Source of the DNA: Tardiphaga robiniae
GTDB taxonomy: Bacteria > Pseudomonadota > Alphaproteobacteria > Rhizobiales > Xanthobacteraceae
Length of the DNA: 64,000 nt
NCBI RefSeq assembly: GCF_013359755.1
Contig: NZ_JABMCJ010000092.1
Coordinates: 248,001-312,000, forward strand
Reading direction: 5' to 3'
The notes under the pieces are model-generated. The model was not told the origin of the DNA and searched no databases. It was given only the letters and a program-made list of their open reading frames with translations. The position numbers and the translations under genes are program-made. Below, piece after piece: positions 34,799 to 43,780 of the stretch. Positions within the stretch are counted from its first letter, which is position 1, and every line of letters starts with the position of its first letter.

Positions 34799-37003
34799 AT
34801 GCGTTACAGCCAGTTCCTTCTCATCCCCGCCGTCGGGCTCATGTCGTCGCAGGCCGTTGCGCAGCAGAGCGCGGGCGTCACGCTCGACGAGATCACGGTC
34901 ACCGCCGCGCGTGCCCAGCGCTCGATTTCGGATATTCCGCAGACGGTGCAGGTGGTCGATCAGAAGGAGATCGACGAACAGCTCAAGCAGAGCGGCAGCG
35001 CATCCGCGCTGCTGGCCAAGCTGCTGCCGGGCTTCTCGGTGTCGAACCAGACCATCTCCGGTGCTTCCGAAAGCTATCGCGGCCGCGACCTTCTGGTGCT
35101 GATGGACGGCGTGCCGCTGACGACGCCGCTCCGCGACGTCTCGCGCGTGCTGTCGCTGATCGATCTGAATTCCGTCGAGCGCATCGAACTGGTCGCCGGT
35201 GCATCGAGCCTCTATGGTGCCGGCGCGACGGGCGGTACGGTGAATTTCGTTACCAAGAAAGCGCAGCCGGGCGGTCCGCGCGTCAGCGTCAACACCGCGC
35301 TGCGCACCTTCACCGCCGATCCCGGCGGTTCGCTGGCGCCAGAAATGTCGGCGACGGTCAGTGGCAAGGGCACGAATGGCATCGACTATGTATTCGTCGG
35401 CAGCGGCCGCGGCGCGCAGAAGACCTATGACGGCGCGGGCCGCGAGCTGCCATCGGACGCCATGCTCGGGCAGGGAGGTGGCGATCGCCTCGTCAGCGGT
35501 AATTTCCTGGGCAAGATCGGTTACGATTTCGATGGCGGCAAGCGCATCGAAGCCTCGATCAGCCAGTTCTATCTCGACCAGACGCCGAAATACCTCACCG
35601 ACTATTCCGGCGCCTATGCGAAGCCGGATTTCACCAAGCCCTATACCGGGCAGAGCGTGCTCGAAGATTCGCGCTCGTTCCAATTGCGCTATAGCGATAC
35701 CGACTTCGTGCTCGGCAATCTCAGCGTGGTCGGCTTCTACAATGACATCAAGAAGCGCTTCAACTATTCGGAGTTCTCCTATCCTTATAACTCGCTGGTC
35801 TATTATTCCGGCAACCCGCTGAGCCCGACCAGCCCCGCCAACCAGACCACGCTGTATTCCGAGCGCGGAGGCGTCAATCTGACGATCGATACGCCGCTCG
35901 ACCGCATCTGGAACGGCGCCAAGGTGACCTGGGGCACGGACGTCGTCCATGACAAGACATGGCAGACGCTGACCGATGGCCGCGATGTGTTCACGCCGTT
36001 GACCCAGGTGACGACCGCCGGATTTGCATTGGTACAAGTCCCGATCACCGATCGGCTGACCGCGCGGGGCGGCGTTCGCTACGAGCATTTCGATCTCAGC
36101 GTCGACGACTTCCTGCGTCCGGCCGCCTATGCCGCGATCTCGCCCGTGACGCGCTTCGTTCTGCCGGCGCTCAATGTTATCGGCGGCCAGTACGAATATG
36201 CCTCGCCGACCTACAATCTCGGCGCGACCTTCAAGCTCAACAACAAGATCGACCTGTTCGGCGGCTTCTCGCAGGGTTATGCGCTGCCTGATGTCGGCGC
36301 CTATACGCGCCGCGCCGGCCTGTCATCCACGGCCTTTGCCTGTCCGGTGGCGACGCCGAACTGCCTGCCGCTGGCACGCCAGACCATCTCTTTCACCTCG
36401 ATCGCGCCGGAAGCCCAGATCGTCAACAATTACGAAATCGGCATCCGCGGCGGCGACGGCCCCTACAAGGGCAGCATCACCGGTTTCGTCAGCACCTCCG
36501 AGAAGGGCGTGACCTTCGATCCCGTCACCAACCTGATCTCGCAGCAGAAGGAAATGATCTACGGCGTCGAATATATCGGCGAGATGGCGATCAACCGGAA
36601 TTTCACGCTGGGTACCACGATCGGCTACAAGGAAGGCCGCTACGACACCAACAAGGACGGTGTGCTCGACTCGTGGCTGCCCAACAACCGGATCGGCAGT
36701 CCGGTGCGCGGTCTGATCTTCGGCGACTATCGCTTCGACAACGGCATCAAGCTGCGCGTCGAGGGCGAGGGCTATTCGGGCCGGAACCGCGGCATCAACC
36801 TGACCAATACGGTCTATCCCATTGAAGGCGGCTTTACGATGAATGCCGCGCTGAGCGGGCCGGTCTATGGTGGCGAGGCCTATGCTGCGGTCAACAACCT
36901 GTTCGACGCGGAATTGCAGAACCCGACCGCAACCTCAGTGCGCAACCTGCCGGTCTATTCCTGGGGCCGCACCGTGACGGTCGGCTATCGCAAGACGTTC
37001 TAA
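34799..37003 (+). CDS. TonB-dependent receptor, siderophore type
   Basis: 734 residues from the ATG at 34799. Signal peptide to about residue 22 (QAVA-QQ), TonB box DEITVTAAR (about 29-37), plug domain DIPQTVQVVDQKEIDEQL... through GVPLTTPLRD and VERIELVAGASSLYGAGATGG (about 45-165), then a barrel ending in Phe (GYRKTF). Outer membrane ferric siderophore uptake is likely given the adjoining AraC regulator and RhtX-type permease. It has no N-terminal signalling domain, so it does not use sigma/anti-sigma control. Confidence 0.92.
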   Translation: MRYSQFLLIPAVGLMSSQAVAQQSAGVTLDEITVTAARAQRSISDIPQTVQVVDQKEIDEQLKQSGSASALLAKLLPGFSVSNQTISGASESYRGRDLLVLMDGVPLTTPLRDVSRVLSLIDLNSVERIELVAGASSLYGAGATGGTVNFVTKKAQPGGPRVSVNTALRTFTADPGGSLAPEMSATVSGKGTNGIDYVFVGSGRGAQKTYDGAGRELPSDAMLGQGGGDRLVSGNFLGKIGYDFDGGKRIEASISQFYLDQTPKYLTDYSGAYAKPDFTKPYTGQSVLEDSRSFQLRYSDTDFVLGNLSVVGFYNDIKKRFNYSEFSYPYNSLVYYSGNPLSPTSPANQTTLYSERGGVNLTIDTPLDRIWNGAKVTWGTDVVHDKTWQTLTDGRDVFTPLTQVTTAGFALVQVPITDRLTARGGVRYEHFDLSVDDFLRPAAYAAISPVTRFVLPALNVIGGQYEYASPTYNLGATFKLNNKIDLFGGFSQGYALPDVGAYTRRAGLSSTAFACPVATPNCLPLARQTISFTSIAPEAQIVNNYEIGIRGGDGPYKGSITGFVSTSEKGVTFDPVTNLISQQKEMIYGVEYIGEMAINRNFTLGTTIGYKEGRYDTNKDGVLDSWLPNNRIGSPVRGLIFGDYRFDNGIKLRVEGEGYSGRNRGINLTNTVYPIEGGFTMNAALSGPVYGGEAYAAVNNLFDAELQNPTATSVRNLPVYSWGRTVTVGYRKTF

Positions 37004-37049
37004 GAACAAACCTTCCAAGGCCACTTCCCAGGGAGTTCTAATTGCCATC

Positions 37050-37418
37050 ATGGTGGATCTGGAGATTGATGGGAGCCTGCTGACGCTACGGTTCCTGCCG
37101 CCTTACGCGGAGTCGGACGAGCGCGATTATCTGGCCGCGCTGGCCCGAGTCGGCGAGCATGATGCGCCATTCGAACTTCTGACCGTGTTCGGGGGCGGCG
37201 GGAAACTGTCCGTCGCCGGCGAGCGGGAGCAGGCGCTGTGGTTCAAGGCGACGCGCGGCCATATCTCCGCGCGCTGCCGTGCTGTGGCGATTGTACGCCC
37301 CGGCGCCAACAAGAAGATGGAAGAGACGTTTCGGAAGCTCTGGCCGATGCCGCTGGTGGCGCTCGAGGACGAGATCGCCGCGCGCGCCTTTCTCGCCGAA
37401 CATCGCGGCCTCGCATGA
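37050..37418 (+). CDS. Unknown protein in siderophore locus (SpoIIAA/STAS-like)
   Basis: 122 residues, soluble, no signal peptide. The pattern (VDLEIDGSLLTLRF, FELLTVFGGGGKLSVAGEREQALWFKATRGHIS, then CRAVAIVRPGANKKMEETFRKLWPMPLVALEDEIAARAFL) recalls a SpoIIAA/STAS-like fold, alternating strands and helices ending in an FxxxxxAxxFL helix, but I am not sure of it. It lies 47 bp after the receptor and overlaps the permease start (ATGA), so it is likely part of the uptake system, perhaps in siderophore handling. Start could also be the next codon (GTG). Confidence 0.65.
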   Translation: MVDLEIDGSLLTLRFLPPYAESDERDYLAALARVGEHDAPFELLTVFGGGGKLSVAGEREQALWFKATRGHISARCRAVAIVRPGANKKMEETFRKLWPMPLVALEDEIAARAFLAEHRGLA

Positions 37419-38671
37419 GCACCGCGGAGCTTAACGCATCTGCGCCGGTCGCCGTCATGGGACGCAAGCGTCTGTTCGTCGTGCTTGGCGGGCTGTATCT
37501 GGCACAGGCGATCCCGTCCTATCTGTTCGCGGCGGCCCTGCCGCCGATCATGCGCGAAGCCGGCGTCTCGCGCAGCGAGATCGGATATCTCAGCCTCTGG
37601 TTTCTGCCGTTGCTGCTGAAGTTCTTCTGGGCGCCGGTGGTGGATCGCATCCGCCCGTTCGCGCGTGCACATCGTGCCGGTTGGGTGATCGTGACCCAAA
37701 CCGGGGTCATCATCAGCCTGCTGTGTTTGATCCCGCTCGGCGCGACCAATATCTGGGGCATCATCACGGTGGGCCTGTTCGGTTCACTGCTGATCTCGAC
37801 GCAGGATATCGCCACCGATGGCTATGCTGCGAAATATCTGGCGCCGGAGGACCGTGCCATCGGCAACGCCATCCAGGGCGGCTCGGTCGCGTTCGGTGTC
37901 GTGATCGGCGGCACGCTCGGGCTGGTGCTGTATGCGCAGATCGGTTGGACCGGTATGCTGCTGACCATCGCCGGCTTCTCGCTGATCCCGCTCTTTGCCG
38001 CCTTCGCCATGCGCGAGGACGAAGCCGGGCAGATCGATCCGTTGAAGCCGCGGCCTTCCGTGATGGCCTTCCTGCGCCGCCGCGAGGTGCGCAACATTCT
38101 CTGGATCGCACTGATCTACCGGATGAGCGAGGGCCTCGTGAAGGCGATGGAGGGCAGCTATCTCGTCGATGCCGGCGTGCCGCTCAAACAGATCGGTTAT
38201 CTTTCCGGCGGCGCCGCGACGACGGCGGGCCTCGCGGGTGCCGCTGGCGCAGCATGGCTGTTGCAACGCTGCGGCACCGGCTGGACGCTGGGTCTGCTGG
38301 GCATTCTCCGCACTATCTGCTTCGCGCTGTTTACGGCTCATGCGCTGGGTGTGATCTCGGGCTTCTGGCCGATTTTCGGTGCGGCCGGATTCCAGACCCT
38401 GATCCGCTACATGGAGATCGTTGCGCTCTACAGCCTGTTCATGGCCGCGGCGTCGAAGGAGCAGCCGGGCACCGACTTCACCATTCTCGCCTGCGCCCAG
38501 CTCATCATCTACTTCATCGGCTCGATGCTGTCGGGCCGTATTGCCGATCTGCTCGGCTATGGGACGCTATTCAGCGTCGCCACAGTGTTGTCGCTGATCG
38601 CGGCGATTGCGACGATGCGCATTCTCGCAGCGCAACCGCCCGCTAGTTTGACGCCGGCGCAGCCTGCGTGA
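37415..38671 (+). CDS. RhtX/FptX-type siderophore permease (MFS)
   Basis: 418 residues, about twelve membrane segments. The start RLFVVLGGLYLAQAIPSYLFAAALPPIMREAGVSRSEIGYLS and the DRIRPFARAHRAGW loop match the RhtX/FptX family, single-protein inner membrane importers of rhizobactin 1021 or pyochelin, also related to AmpG-like permeases. Third gene after the TonB receptor. No siderophore synthesis genes are present, so this looks like uptake of siderophores made by others. Its 3' end overlaps the converging binding-protein gene by 29 bp. Confidence 0.88.
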   Translation: MSTAELNASAPVAVMGRKRLFVVLGGLYLAQAIPSYLFAAALPPIMREAGVSRSEIGYLSLWFLPLLLKFFWAPVVDRIRPFARAHRAGWVIVTQTGVIISLLCLIPLGATNIWGIITVGLFGSLLISTQDIATDGYAAKYLAPEDRAIGNAIQGGSVAFGVVIGGTLGLVLYAQIGWTGMLLTIAGFSLIPLFAAFAMREDEAGQIDPLKPRPSVMAFLRRREVRNILWIALIYRMSEGLVKAMEGSYLVDAGVPLKQIGYLSGGAATTAGLAGAAGAAWLLQRCGTGWTLGLLGILRTICFALFTAHALGVISGFWPIFGAAGFQTLIRYMEIVALYSLFMAAASKEQPGTDFTILACAQLIIYFIGSMLSGRIADLLGYGTLFSVATVLSLIAAIATMRILAAQPPASLTPAQPA

Positions 38672-39611
38672 AGCTGCGATCGACGGCCTTGCTGACATCG
38701 ACCTGTTTTGACAGGATTCCGTAGCGCGTGGCGCGGTCGGAGGCTTCCTGGAACTCCTTCACCACGCCATCGTCGATGGCGATCGGCCGTGTGTCCTGCG
38801 CCTTGTAGGCGCGCGCCAGCACGTCTTCCGGCAGCTTGGTCAGCTCGGCGGTGTTTTTAGCATATTCATTGACATGCTCGCGCGACCAGTTGCGGGCCTT
38901 GTTAAGCCGCTGCAACAGGTCGGCGACGGCCTCGCGCTTGGTGGCAATTGCCTGTTCGGAAGCGACGATAAAGGTCAGGGTCGGGGTCAGGCCCGTGCCA
39001 TCGGCAACCACCCGCGCATTGTCTTTCAGCACGGCGTAGGAGATGTAGGGTTCCCATACGGCCCAGCCGTCGATCGAACCGGCGAGAAGTGCAATCTTGG
39101 CATCGACGGGACCGAGCGGCGCGAAAGTTGCGTCGCTGGTCTTGTAACCGGCTTTCTCCAGCGTCGCCTCAATCAGGAACTGGCCCCAGCCGCCGCGTGT
39201 GCCTGCGAGGCGCTTGCCCTTGAGGTCGGCAGCGGTCTTGATCGGTGAATCGTTGCGCACTAGGATCGCCTGTGTGTCCGCATTGGAGCGTGTGCCGCCT
39301 ATCGCCTTGATCGGTGCGCCGTTGGCATAGACCGTGAGGAACGAGAGGTCGCCGGTGTAACCGACATCGAGTGCGCCGGCATTGATGGCTTCGAGAATCG
39401 GCGCTGCCGCAGGGAATTCCGACCACTGGATCTTGTAAGGCAAGTCCTTCGCCAAGCCGGAGATCTCCAGCAGCGAGCGGTTGCCACCCTTCTGGTCGCC
39501 GACGCGCAGCGTGATCTGGTCCGCCGCGAAAGCGGAGGTGGCGAGCGTTGCGCTGAAGGCTGTGGCGATGAGTGTTGAAAGCAAGCGGCGCGAGGTGGAA
39601 GAGGCGGTCAT
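38643..39611 (-). CDS. ABC transporter solute-binding protein (SsuA/nitrate/taurine type)
   Basis: 322 residues from the ATG at 39611 (GAGAAAGTGACC before it). Signal peptide to about residue 29 (SAFA-AD). The body (ITLRVGDQKGGNRSLLEISGLAKDLPYKIQWSEFPAAAPILEAINAGALDVGYTGDLSF) is typical of aliphatic sulfonate and related binding proteins. No permease or ATPase gene is adjacent, so it is an orphan here and must share a transporter encoded elsewhere. A 9-bp perfect inverted repeat lies 51 bp upstream. Confidence 0.88.
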   Translation of the reverse strand: MTASSTSRRLLSTLIATAFSATLATSAFAADQITLRVGDQKGGNRSLLEISGLAKDLPYKIQWSEFPAAAPILEAINAGALDVGYTGDLSFLTVYANGAPIKAIGGTRSNADTQAILVRNDSPIKTAADLKGKRLAGTRGGWGQFLIEATLEKAGYKTSDATFAPLGPVDAKIALLAGSIDGWAVWEPYISYAVLKDNARVVADGTGLTPTLTFIVASEQAIATKREAVADLLQRLNKARNWSREHVNEYAKNTAELTKLPEDVLARAYKAQDTRPIAIDDGVVKEFQEASDRATRYGILSKQVDVSKAVDRSFTQAAPASN

Positions 39612-40003
39612 GGTCACTTTCTCTGATGCAATGGCGAGCATCAAAGCTACGTCCGAGACGGATTCAGTCAATGAAATGGCTGACTGAATATCATCGAGCG
39701 AAAGCAACGAATGTAGCGCTGCTGGAAGTAGCGTGGAAGTTTTGCGCTTTCGGAAAATCTGATGTGTTTTGGCCCACCGTCAACCTGCGTGCGCATTCCC
39801 GCCCAACTCTGCCGCCTTTCCGCCAGAATTCATTTCCGCAGCGCATTTGGTGCGCCGCAGAATAGCCACGAGCGTCAGCCGAAATAGGCTACGAAACATA
39901 ATCCGGACGCCTGTGAAATTCCACGCAATTGCTGCGGCGGAATAATCCGGATGAAGGTCTAGCTGGAAATTTACGCGGCATCCGGGCCGGGGGCATTTCA
40001 AAC
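39612..40003. other. 392-bp gap between divergent binding-protein and glycosyltransferase genes
   Basis: Contains the inverted repeat at 39662-39689 and a direct repeat ATAATCCGGA at 39898-39907 and 39942-39951, the second 53 bp before the glycosyltransferase start. More AT-rich than the flanking genes. Short frames in it have no recognisable product. Confidence 0.5.
39662..39689. promoter_or_regulatory. Inverted repeat upstream of the solute-binding protein
   Basis: ATTCAGTCA (39662-39670) and TGACTGAAT (39681-39689), perfect 9-bp arms with a 10-base spacer, 51 bp before the ATG. Placed to be an operator; it does not look like a terminator because no gene ends here. Confidence 0.5.
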
Positions 40004-41104
40004 GTGGCGTCTGTACTTCAGTTGATTTCATCCCTGACCGTGGGCGGGGCCGAACGGCTGCTGATCAACTTTGCAGTCAGTTGCGAACCGGGTGCGGGCG
40101 TGCCGCAGGTGTTCGTTGTGATCAACGACCGGCTCAATCCCGATCTCGCCGCCGAACTCTCCGCCACCGGTCACCCGATCTATTTTCTGAAACGCGCGCC
40201 GGGCAATCGCAATCCGCGCATCATTCTGACGCTGCTCAATATCATTCGCCGCCATGACATTCGCGTTATTCACGCCCATGACAGCGGGGCGAAACATTTC
40301 GCGATGCTGAGCAAACTGTATAGGCCCATGAGCGTCGGCTACACGATCCACAATACCGGCATCGCAGGTACCTGGGATCGCGTGAAGCTGCGCCTGCACC
40401 GCCGCTTCGTCGACTGGAACATCGCCATCTCCGCCGCCGTCGAACGCGAATGTCAGGCCGTGCATCTGCAGCGGTTGTTCAAGGTGCATAACGGCATTCC
40501 GCTGGGCGCCTTCCGCGCCGTGGCCCGCGAACGTCGCTTCGGCTCGCCGCTGCGGCTGATCAACGTGGCCCGCATCTATCCGAAACAGAAGGGGCAGGAC
40601 ATCCTGATCAAGGCGGTCAGTCTCTGCGCCGCGCGCGGGCTCGACATTCGCTGCGATTTCGTCGGCAGTCCACCGGAGGGCGACGAGTCGACCCTCCTGA
40701 GTTTGAAGGCGCAGGCGATCGCCGAGAACGTCGCCGATCGCGTTCGCTTCCTGTGCGGGCGCACCGATGTGCGCCGTCCGCTGGACGAGGCTGATATTTT
40801 CGTCTTGCCATCGCGTTTCGAAGGTTTCGGACTGGTGCTGCTCGAAGCCATGGCGGTCGGCCTGCCTGTCATCGCCGCGGATGTCGATGGCCCGGCCGAA
40901 CTGCTGGTGGACGGCTCGAACGGTATCAAATTCAAGGTCGGATCCGCTGAGGATCTTGCCGACAAGATCGCGGCGCTTGCGGCGCAGCCCGAGCTCGCCG
41001 CGAAGATCGCAAGGACGGCGAAGGATTTCGTCACCGAATTCGATATCGCCAATATGCGCGACCAGTATTTCGGCATCTACGGGCAGATGATGAAGGTGAG
41101 CTAG
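40004..41104 (+). CDS. Glycosyltransferase family 4 protein
   Basis: About 366 residues from a GTG at 40004; a TTG at 39929 would add 25 residues. VLQLISSLTVGGAERLLINFAVS at the start is the acceptor-side GT4 mark, followed in the C-terminal half by LRLINVARIYPKQKGQDILIKAV and the donor-binding motif FVLPSRFEGFGLVLLEAMAVGLPVIAADVDGPAELL (E-x7-E). It transfers a sugar from a nucleotide sugar to a lipid- or polysaccharide-type acceptor at the cytoplasmic membrane. It stands alone, outside any polysaccharide cluster. Confidence 0.88.
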   Translation: MASVLQLISSLTVGGAERLLINFAVSCEPGAGVPQVFVVINDRLNPDLAAELSATGHPIYFLKRAPGNRNPRIILTLLNIIRRHDIRVIHAHDSGAKHFAMLSKLYRPMSVGYTIHNTGIAGTWDRVKLRLHRRFVDWNIAISAAVERECQAVHLQRLFKVHNGIPLGAFRAVARERRFGSPLRLINVARIYPKQKGQDILIKAVSLCAARGLDIRCDFVGSPPEGDESTLLSLKAQAIAENVADRVRFLCGRTDVRRPLDEADIFVLPSRFEGFGLVLLEAMAVGLPVIAADVDGPAELLVDGSNGIKFKVGSAEDLADKIAALAAQPELAAKIARTAKDFVTEFDIANMRDQYFGIYGQMMKVS

Positions 41105-42027
41105 CTTGATGTCTTGCGTGCGCGCTTGCCGGTGGCAGCGAGTTTGTCAGCGAGGAATTCCAGCAGCACCTCGACGCGGGCGGGGCGGGGACCGCCCGGT
41201 GGCGTGACGAGGTAGACACCGCTCGACGATTGCGACCAGTCCTGCAACACGGCCTCCAGCGCGCCGCTCGCCAATGCATCGCCGACGATGAAATCCGGCA
41301 GGTCGCTGATCCCCAATCCCGCGATCAGCGCAGGCAGCAGCGCCTCGCCATTGTTGACGCGGAGCGGTCCGGCCGGCCGAACGCTGGCCTGTTCGCCGGC
41401 TACATTGGTGAAGTGCCAGACGCCGGGGGTCGAGAGATAGGTGTAGCCAAAGCACTTGTGGTCGGCGAGATGCATGGGATGCGTCGGCCGGCCGTATTTC
41501 GCGAAATAGGACGGCGCCGCCACGATGTGGCGCTTCACCGGGCAGAGCCGCCGCGCGATCAGCGATGAGTCCGGCAGCGTGGCGATGCGGATTGCAGCAT
41601 CGAAACCTTCGCCGATCAGATCGACGGTGGCGTCGCTGAGGCTGAGGTCAATGGAGACTTCCGGATATTTGGCGAGGAACTCCGGCAGCAGATGCGCCAC
41701 CGTATTGGTGCCGTAGGTCATCGGCACGGCCAGCCGTACCAGCCCGCGCGGCGTTGCCGACTGCGCCAGTGCCTCGTTCTCGAGCGCTTCGCCGTCCGCC
41801 AGCAATTGCGCAGCCTTCACCGCCAGCGTCCGGCCGGCATCGGTCAGCGCCAGCCGCCGCGAGGTCCGGTTGAACAGCCTGGCACCGAGGCGGTCCTCCA
41901 GCCGGCTCACCGCCTTGGAGACGGTGGCCTTGGACAGGGTCAGCTCGGTCGCCGCCGCCGCAAAGGACCGCAGTTCGACCACCTTGGCGAAAATCGCCAG
42001 CGCTTCGAAATCGGGAAGTTTGGGCAT
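41101..42027 (-). CDS. LysR-family transcriptional regulator
   Basis: 308 residues. N-terminal HTH FEALAIFAKVVELRSFAAAATELTLSKATVSKAVSRLEDRLGARLFNRTSRRLALTDAG (about 7-65), then the ligand-binding domain. Divergent from the pirin gene across 107 bp that holds two palindromes, so it likely regulates pirin and wrbA and possibly itself. Its stop overlaps the end of the glycosyltransferase gene by four bases (convergent). Confidence 0.92.
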   Translation of the reverse strand: MPKLPDFEALAIFAKVVELRSFAAAATELTLSKATVSKAVSRLEDRLGARLFNRTSRRLALTDAGRTLAVKAAQLLADGEALENEALAQSATPRGLVRLAVPMTYGTNTVAHLLPEFLAKYPEVSIDLSLSDATVDLIGEGFDAAIRIATLPDSSLIARRLCPVKRHIVAAPSYFAKYGRPTHPMHLADHKCFGYTYLSTPGVWHFTNVAGEQASVRPAGPLRVNNGEALLPALIAGLGISDLPDFIVGDALASGALEAVLQDWSQSSSGVYLVTPPGGPRPARVEVLLEFLADKLAATGKRARKTSS

Positions 42028-42081
42028 CTCAAAATCCGAAACGATGAGTTTCCATCATTTCTATTTATGCGCCATCTGCGA

Positions 42082-42115
42082 GGGCATATCCAGATGCCCA
42101 GGATGCAAATGCATC
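42082..42115. promoter_or_regulatory. Two palindromes in the LysR-pirin control region
   Basis: GGGCAT-N6-ATGCCC (42082-42099) and GATGCA-AA-TGCATC (42102-42115), both perfect, between divergent genes. They are likely LysR sites or parts of one extended site overlapping the pirin promoter. The spacing fits two dimers on neighbouring helical turns. Confidence 0.5.
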
Positions 42116-42134
42116 AAACGACGGAGATTTCGTC

Positions 42135-42833
42135 ATGATCGACCTCAGACCTTTCGACAAACTCGGCGGTGCCGACCACGGCTGGCTCAAGGCCAAGCAT
42201 CACTTCTCGTTCGGCAGTCACTACGACCCAGAGAATATGGGCCACGGCAGCCTGCGCGTCTGGAACGACGACGAGATCGCGCCGAACACCGGTTTCCCGG
42301 CTCATCCGCATTCCAACATGGAAATCATCACCTATGTCCGCGAAGGCGCGATCACGCATCAGGACAGTCTGGGCAACACGGGTCGCACCGAGGCCGGCGA
42401 CGTCCAGGTGATGAGTGCGGGCTCAGGCATCCGGCACTCCGAATACAATCTGGAGGCATCGACCACGCGGATCTTCCAGATCTGGATAGAGCCCACCCAA
42501 ACGGGCGGCCAGCCTTGCTGGGGCGCCAAGCCGTTCCCGAAGGCCGATCGCTCCGGCCAGTTCGTCACCATTGCCAGCGGCTTCAAGGACGACGCCGGGG
42601 CACTGCCTATCCGGGCTGACGCCCGGGTGCTGGCAACCACGCTGAAGGCCGGTGAGACCGCGCAATATCCGCTGGGTAGCTCGCGCAACGGCTACCTCGT
42701 GCCGGCGGCCGGCGCGATTGAGATCAACGGCATTCGCGTCAACGCCCGCGACGGTGTCGCCATCCGTGACGAAGCAAACGTCACGATCAAGGCGCTGGAA
42801 GATTCCGAACTCGTGTTGGTGGACGCCGCCTGA
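42135..42833 (+). CDS. Pirin family bicupin protein
   Basis: 232 residues. Metal-site motifs [13 protein letters not shown] (about 56-68) and GSGIRHSE (about 97-104) in the first cupin. YhhW/YhaK-type bacterial pirins can have quercetinase activity and often mark redox stress responses. Paired with WrbA, 56 bp downstream, and divergent from a LysR gene, an arrangement I have seen often in alphaproteobacteria. Confidence 0.93.
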   Translation: MIDLRPFDKLGGADHGWLKAKHHFSFGSHYDPENMGHGSLRVWNDDEIAPNTGFPAHPHSNMEIITYVREGAITHQDSLGNTGRTEAGDVQVMSAGSGIRHSEYNLEASTTRIFQIWIEPTQTGGQPCWGAKPFPKADRSGQFVTIASGFKDDAGALPIRADARVLATTLKAGETAQYPLGSSRNGYLVPAAGAIEINGIRVNARDGVAIRDEANVTIKALEDSELVLVDAA

Positions 42834-42889
42834 CGGCGCCCACCAATCATCAACCCGACCTATTCATCCCAATCCAACGGAGACTGACC

Positions 42890-43489
42890 ATGACCAAAGT
42901 ACTCGTTCTGTATTATTCCGCTTACGGCCATATCGAAGCGATGGCCAATGCCGTCGCCGAAGGTGCCCGCGAAGCCGGCGCCACTGTCGATATCAAGCGC
43001 GTGCCTGAACTGGTGCCTGCCGAGGTCGCCAAGGCGTCCTACTACAAGATGGACCAGGCTGCCCCGATCGCGACCATCGACGATCTCGCCAATTACGACG
43101 CGATCATCGTCGGCACCGGCACCCGCTTCGGCCGCATGTCCTCGCAGATGGCCAACTTCCTCGATCAGGCCGGTGGCCTGTGGATGAAGGGCGCGCTGCA
43201 TGGCAAGGTCGGCGGTGCCTTCACCGCGACCGCGACCCAGCATGGCGGCCAGGAGACCACGCTGTTCTCCATCATCACCAACCTGCTGCATTTCGGCATG
43301 ACCATCGTCGGCCTCAATTACGGCTTCCAGGGCCAGATGAAGCTCGATGAAGTCACCGGCGGTTCGCCTTACGGCGCGACCACCCTGACCGGTGGCGACG
43401 GCAGCCGCCAGCCTTCGGCCAACGAACTGGCCGGTGCCCGTTATCAGGGCAAGGTCATCGCCGAGACGGCCAAGAAACTTCACGGCTAA
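42890..43489 (+). CDS. wrbA: NAD(P)H:quinone oxidoreductase WrbA
   Basis: 199 residues, flavodoxin-like. FMN site [23 protein letters not shown] (about 4-26), [24 protein letters not shown] (about 75-98) and [24 protein letters not shown] (about 112-135) are exact WrbA marks. It reduces quinones by two electrons and avoids semiquinone radicals. CAACGGAGACTGACC precedes the ATG. Likely co-transcribed with pirin. Confidence 0.96.
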   Translation: MTKVLVLYYSAYGHIEAMANAVAEGAREAGATVDIKRVPELVPAEVAKASYYKMDQAAPIATIDDLANYDAIIVGTGTRFGRMSSQMANFLDQAGGLWMKGALHGKVGGAFTATATQHGGQETTLFSIITNLLHFGMTIVGLNYGFQGQMKLDEVTGGSPYGATTLTGGDGSRQPSANELAGARYQGKVIAETAKKLHG

Positions 43490-43527
43490 GCTGCGTGGCT
43501 AACTAAAAAGAGATGGCTGACAAGAGA

Positions 43528-43559
43528 AAGGCGGCGTTCTGATTGCAGAGCGCCGCCTT
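43528..43559 (+). terminator. Hairpin after wrbA
   Basis: AAGGCGGCG (43528-43536) and CGCCGCCTT (43551-43559) make a strong 9-bp stem with further TCT/AGA pairing inside. It lies 39 bp past the wrbA stop. No clean T-run follows on the plus strand, while on the minus strand TTTCTCTTG follows. Likely ends the pirin-wrbA transcript. Confidence 0.55.
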
Positions 43560-43592
43560 ATCTATGCTGGAACAAACGGATTCGATTTCATC

Positions 43593-43724
43593 ATGCTCGA
43601 CGTGTATTTCATCTATCAGCTGGCCCGGCGGCCGCTGCACGCGATAGCCCGGAAATGGCTTTGTCGCGGCATCGCGCATGTGACCAGGGGCGAAGTCGTT
43701 TGCCCCGAATGCCGCCAACACTGA
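43593..43724 (+). CDS. Possible small Cys-containing protein
   Basis: A 43-residue frame, beginning MLDVYFIYQLARRPLHAIAR and ending VVCPECRQH. The C-terminal CPEC looks like half of a zinc ribbon, and Trp-Leu-Cys precedes it. No good ribosome site is seen. An overlapping 82-residue frame on the minus strand (43503-43751) is also possible but less convincing. Low confidence. Confidence 0.3.
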   Translation: MLDVYFIYQLARRPLHAIARKWLCRGIAHVTRGEVVCPECRQH

Positions 43725-43780
43725 AACGTTCCTCGATTGTTGGACTGGCAACGTTGCGTCTGGGGACGTAGACTTCGGCT

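Noticed and set aside
34703-36088. 461-codon open frame on the minus strand
   Set aside because: Antisense to the TonB receptor coding sequence; no recognisable domain.
43503-43751. 82-codon frame on the minus strand after wrbA
   Set aside because: No domain; covers a hairpin and a small plus-strand frame; likely chance.
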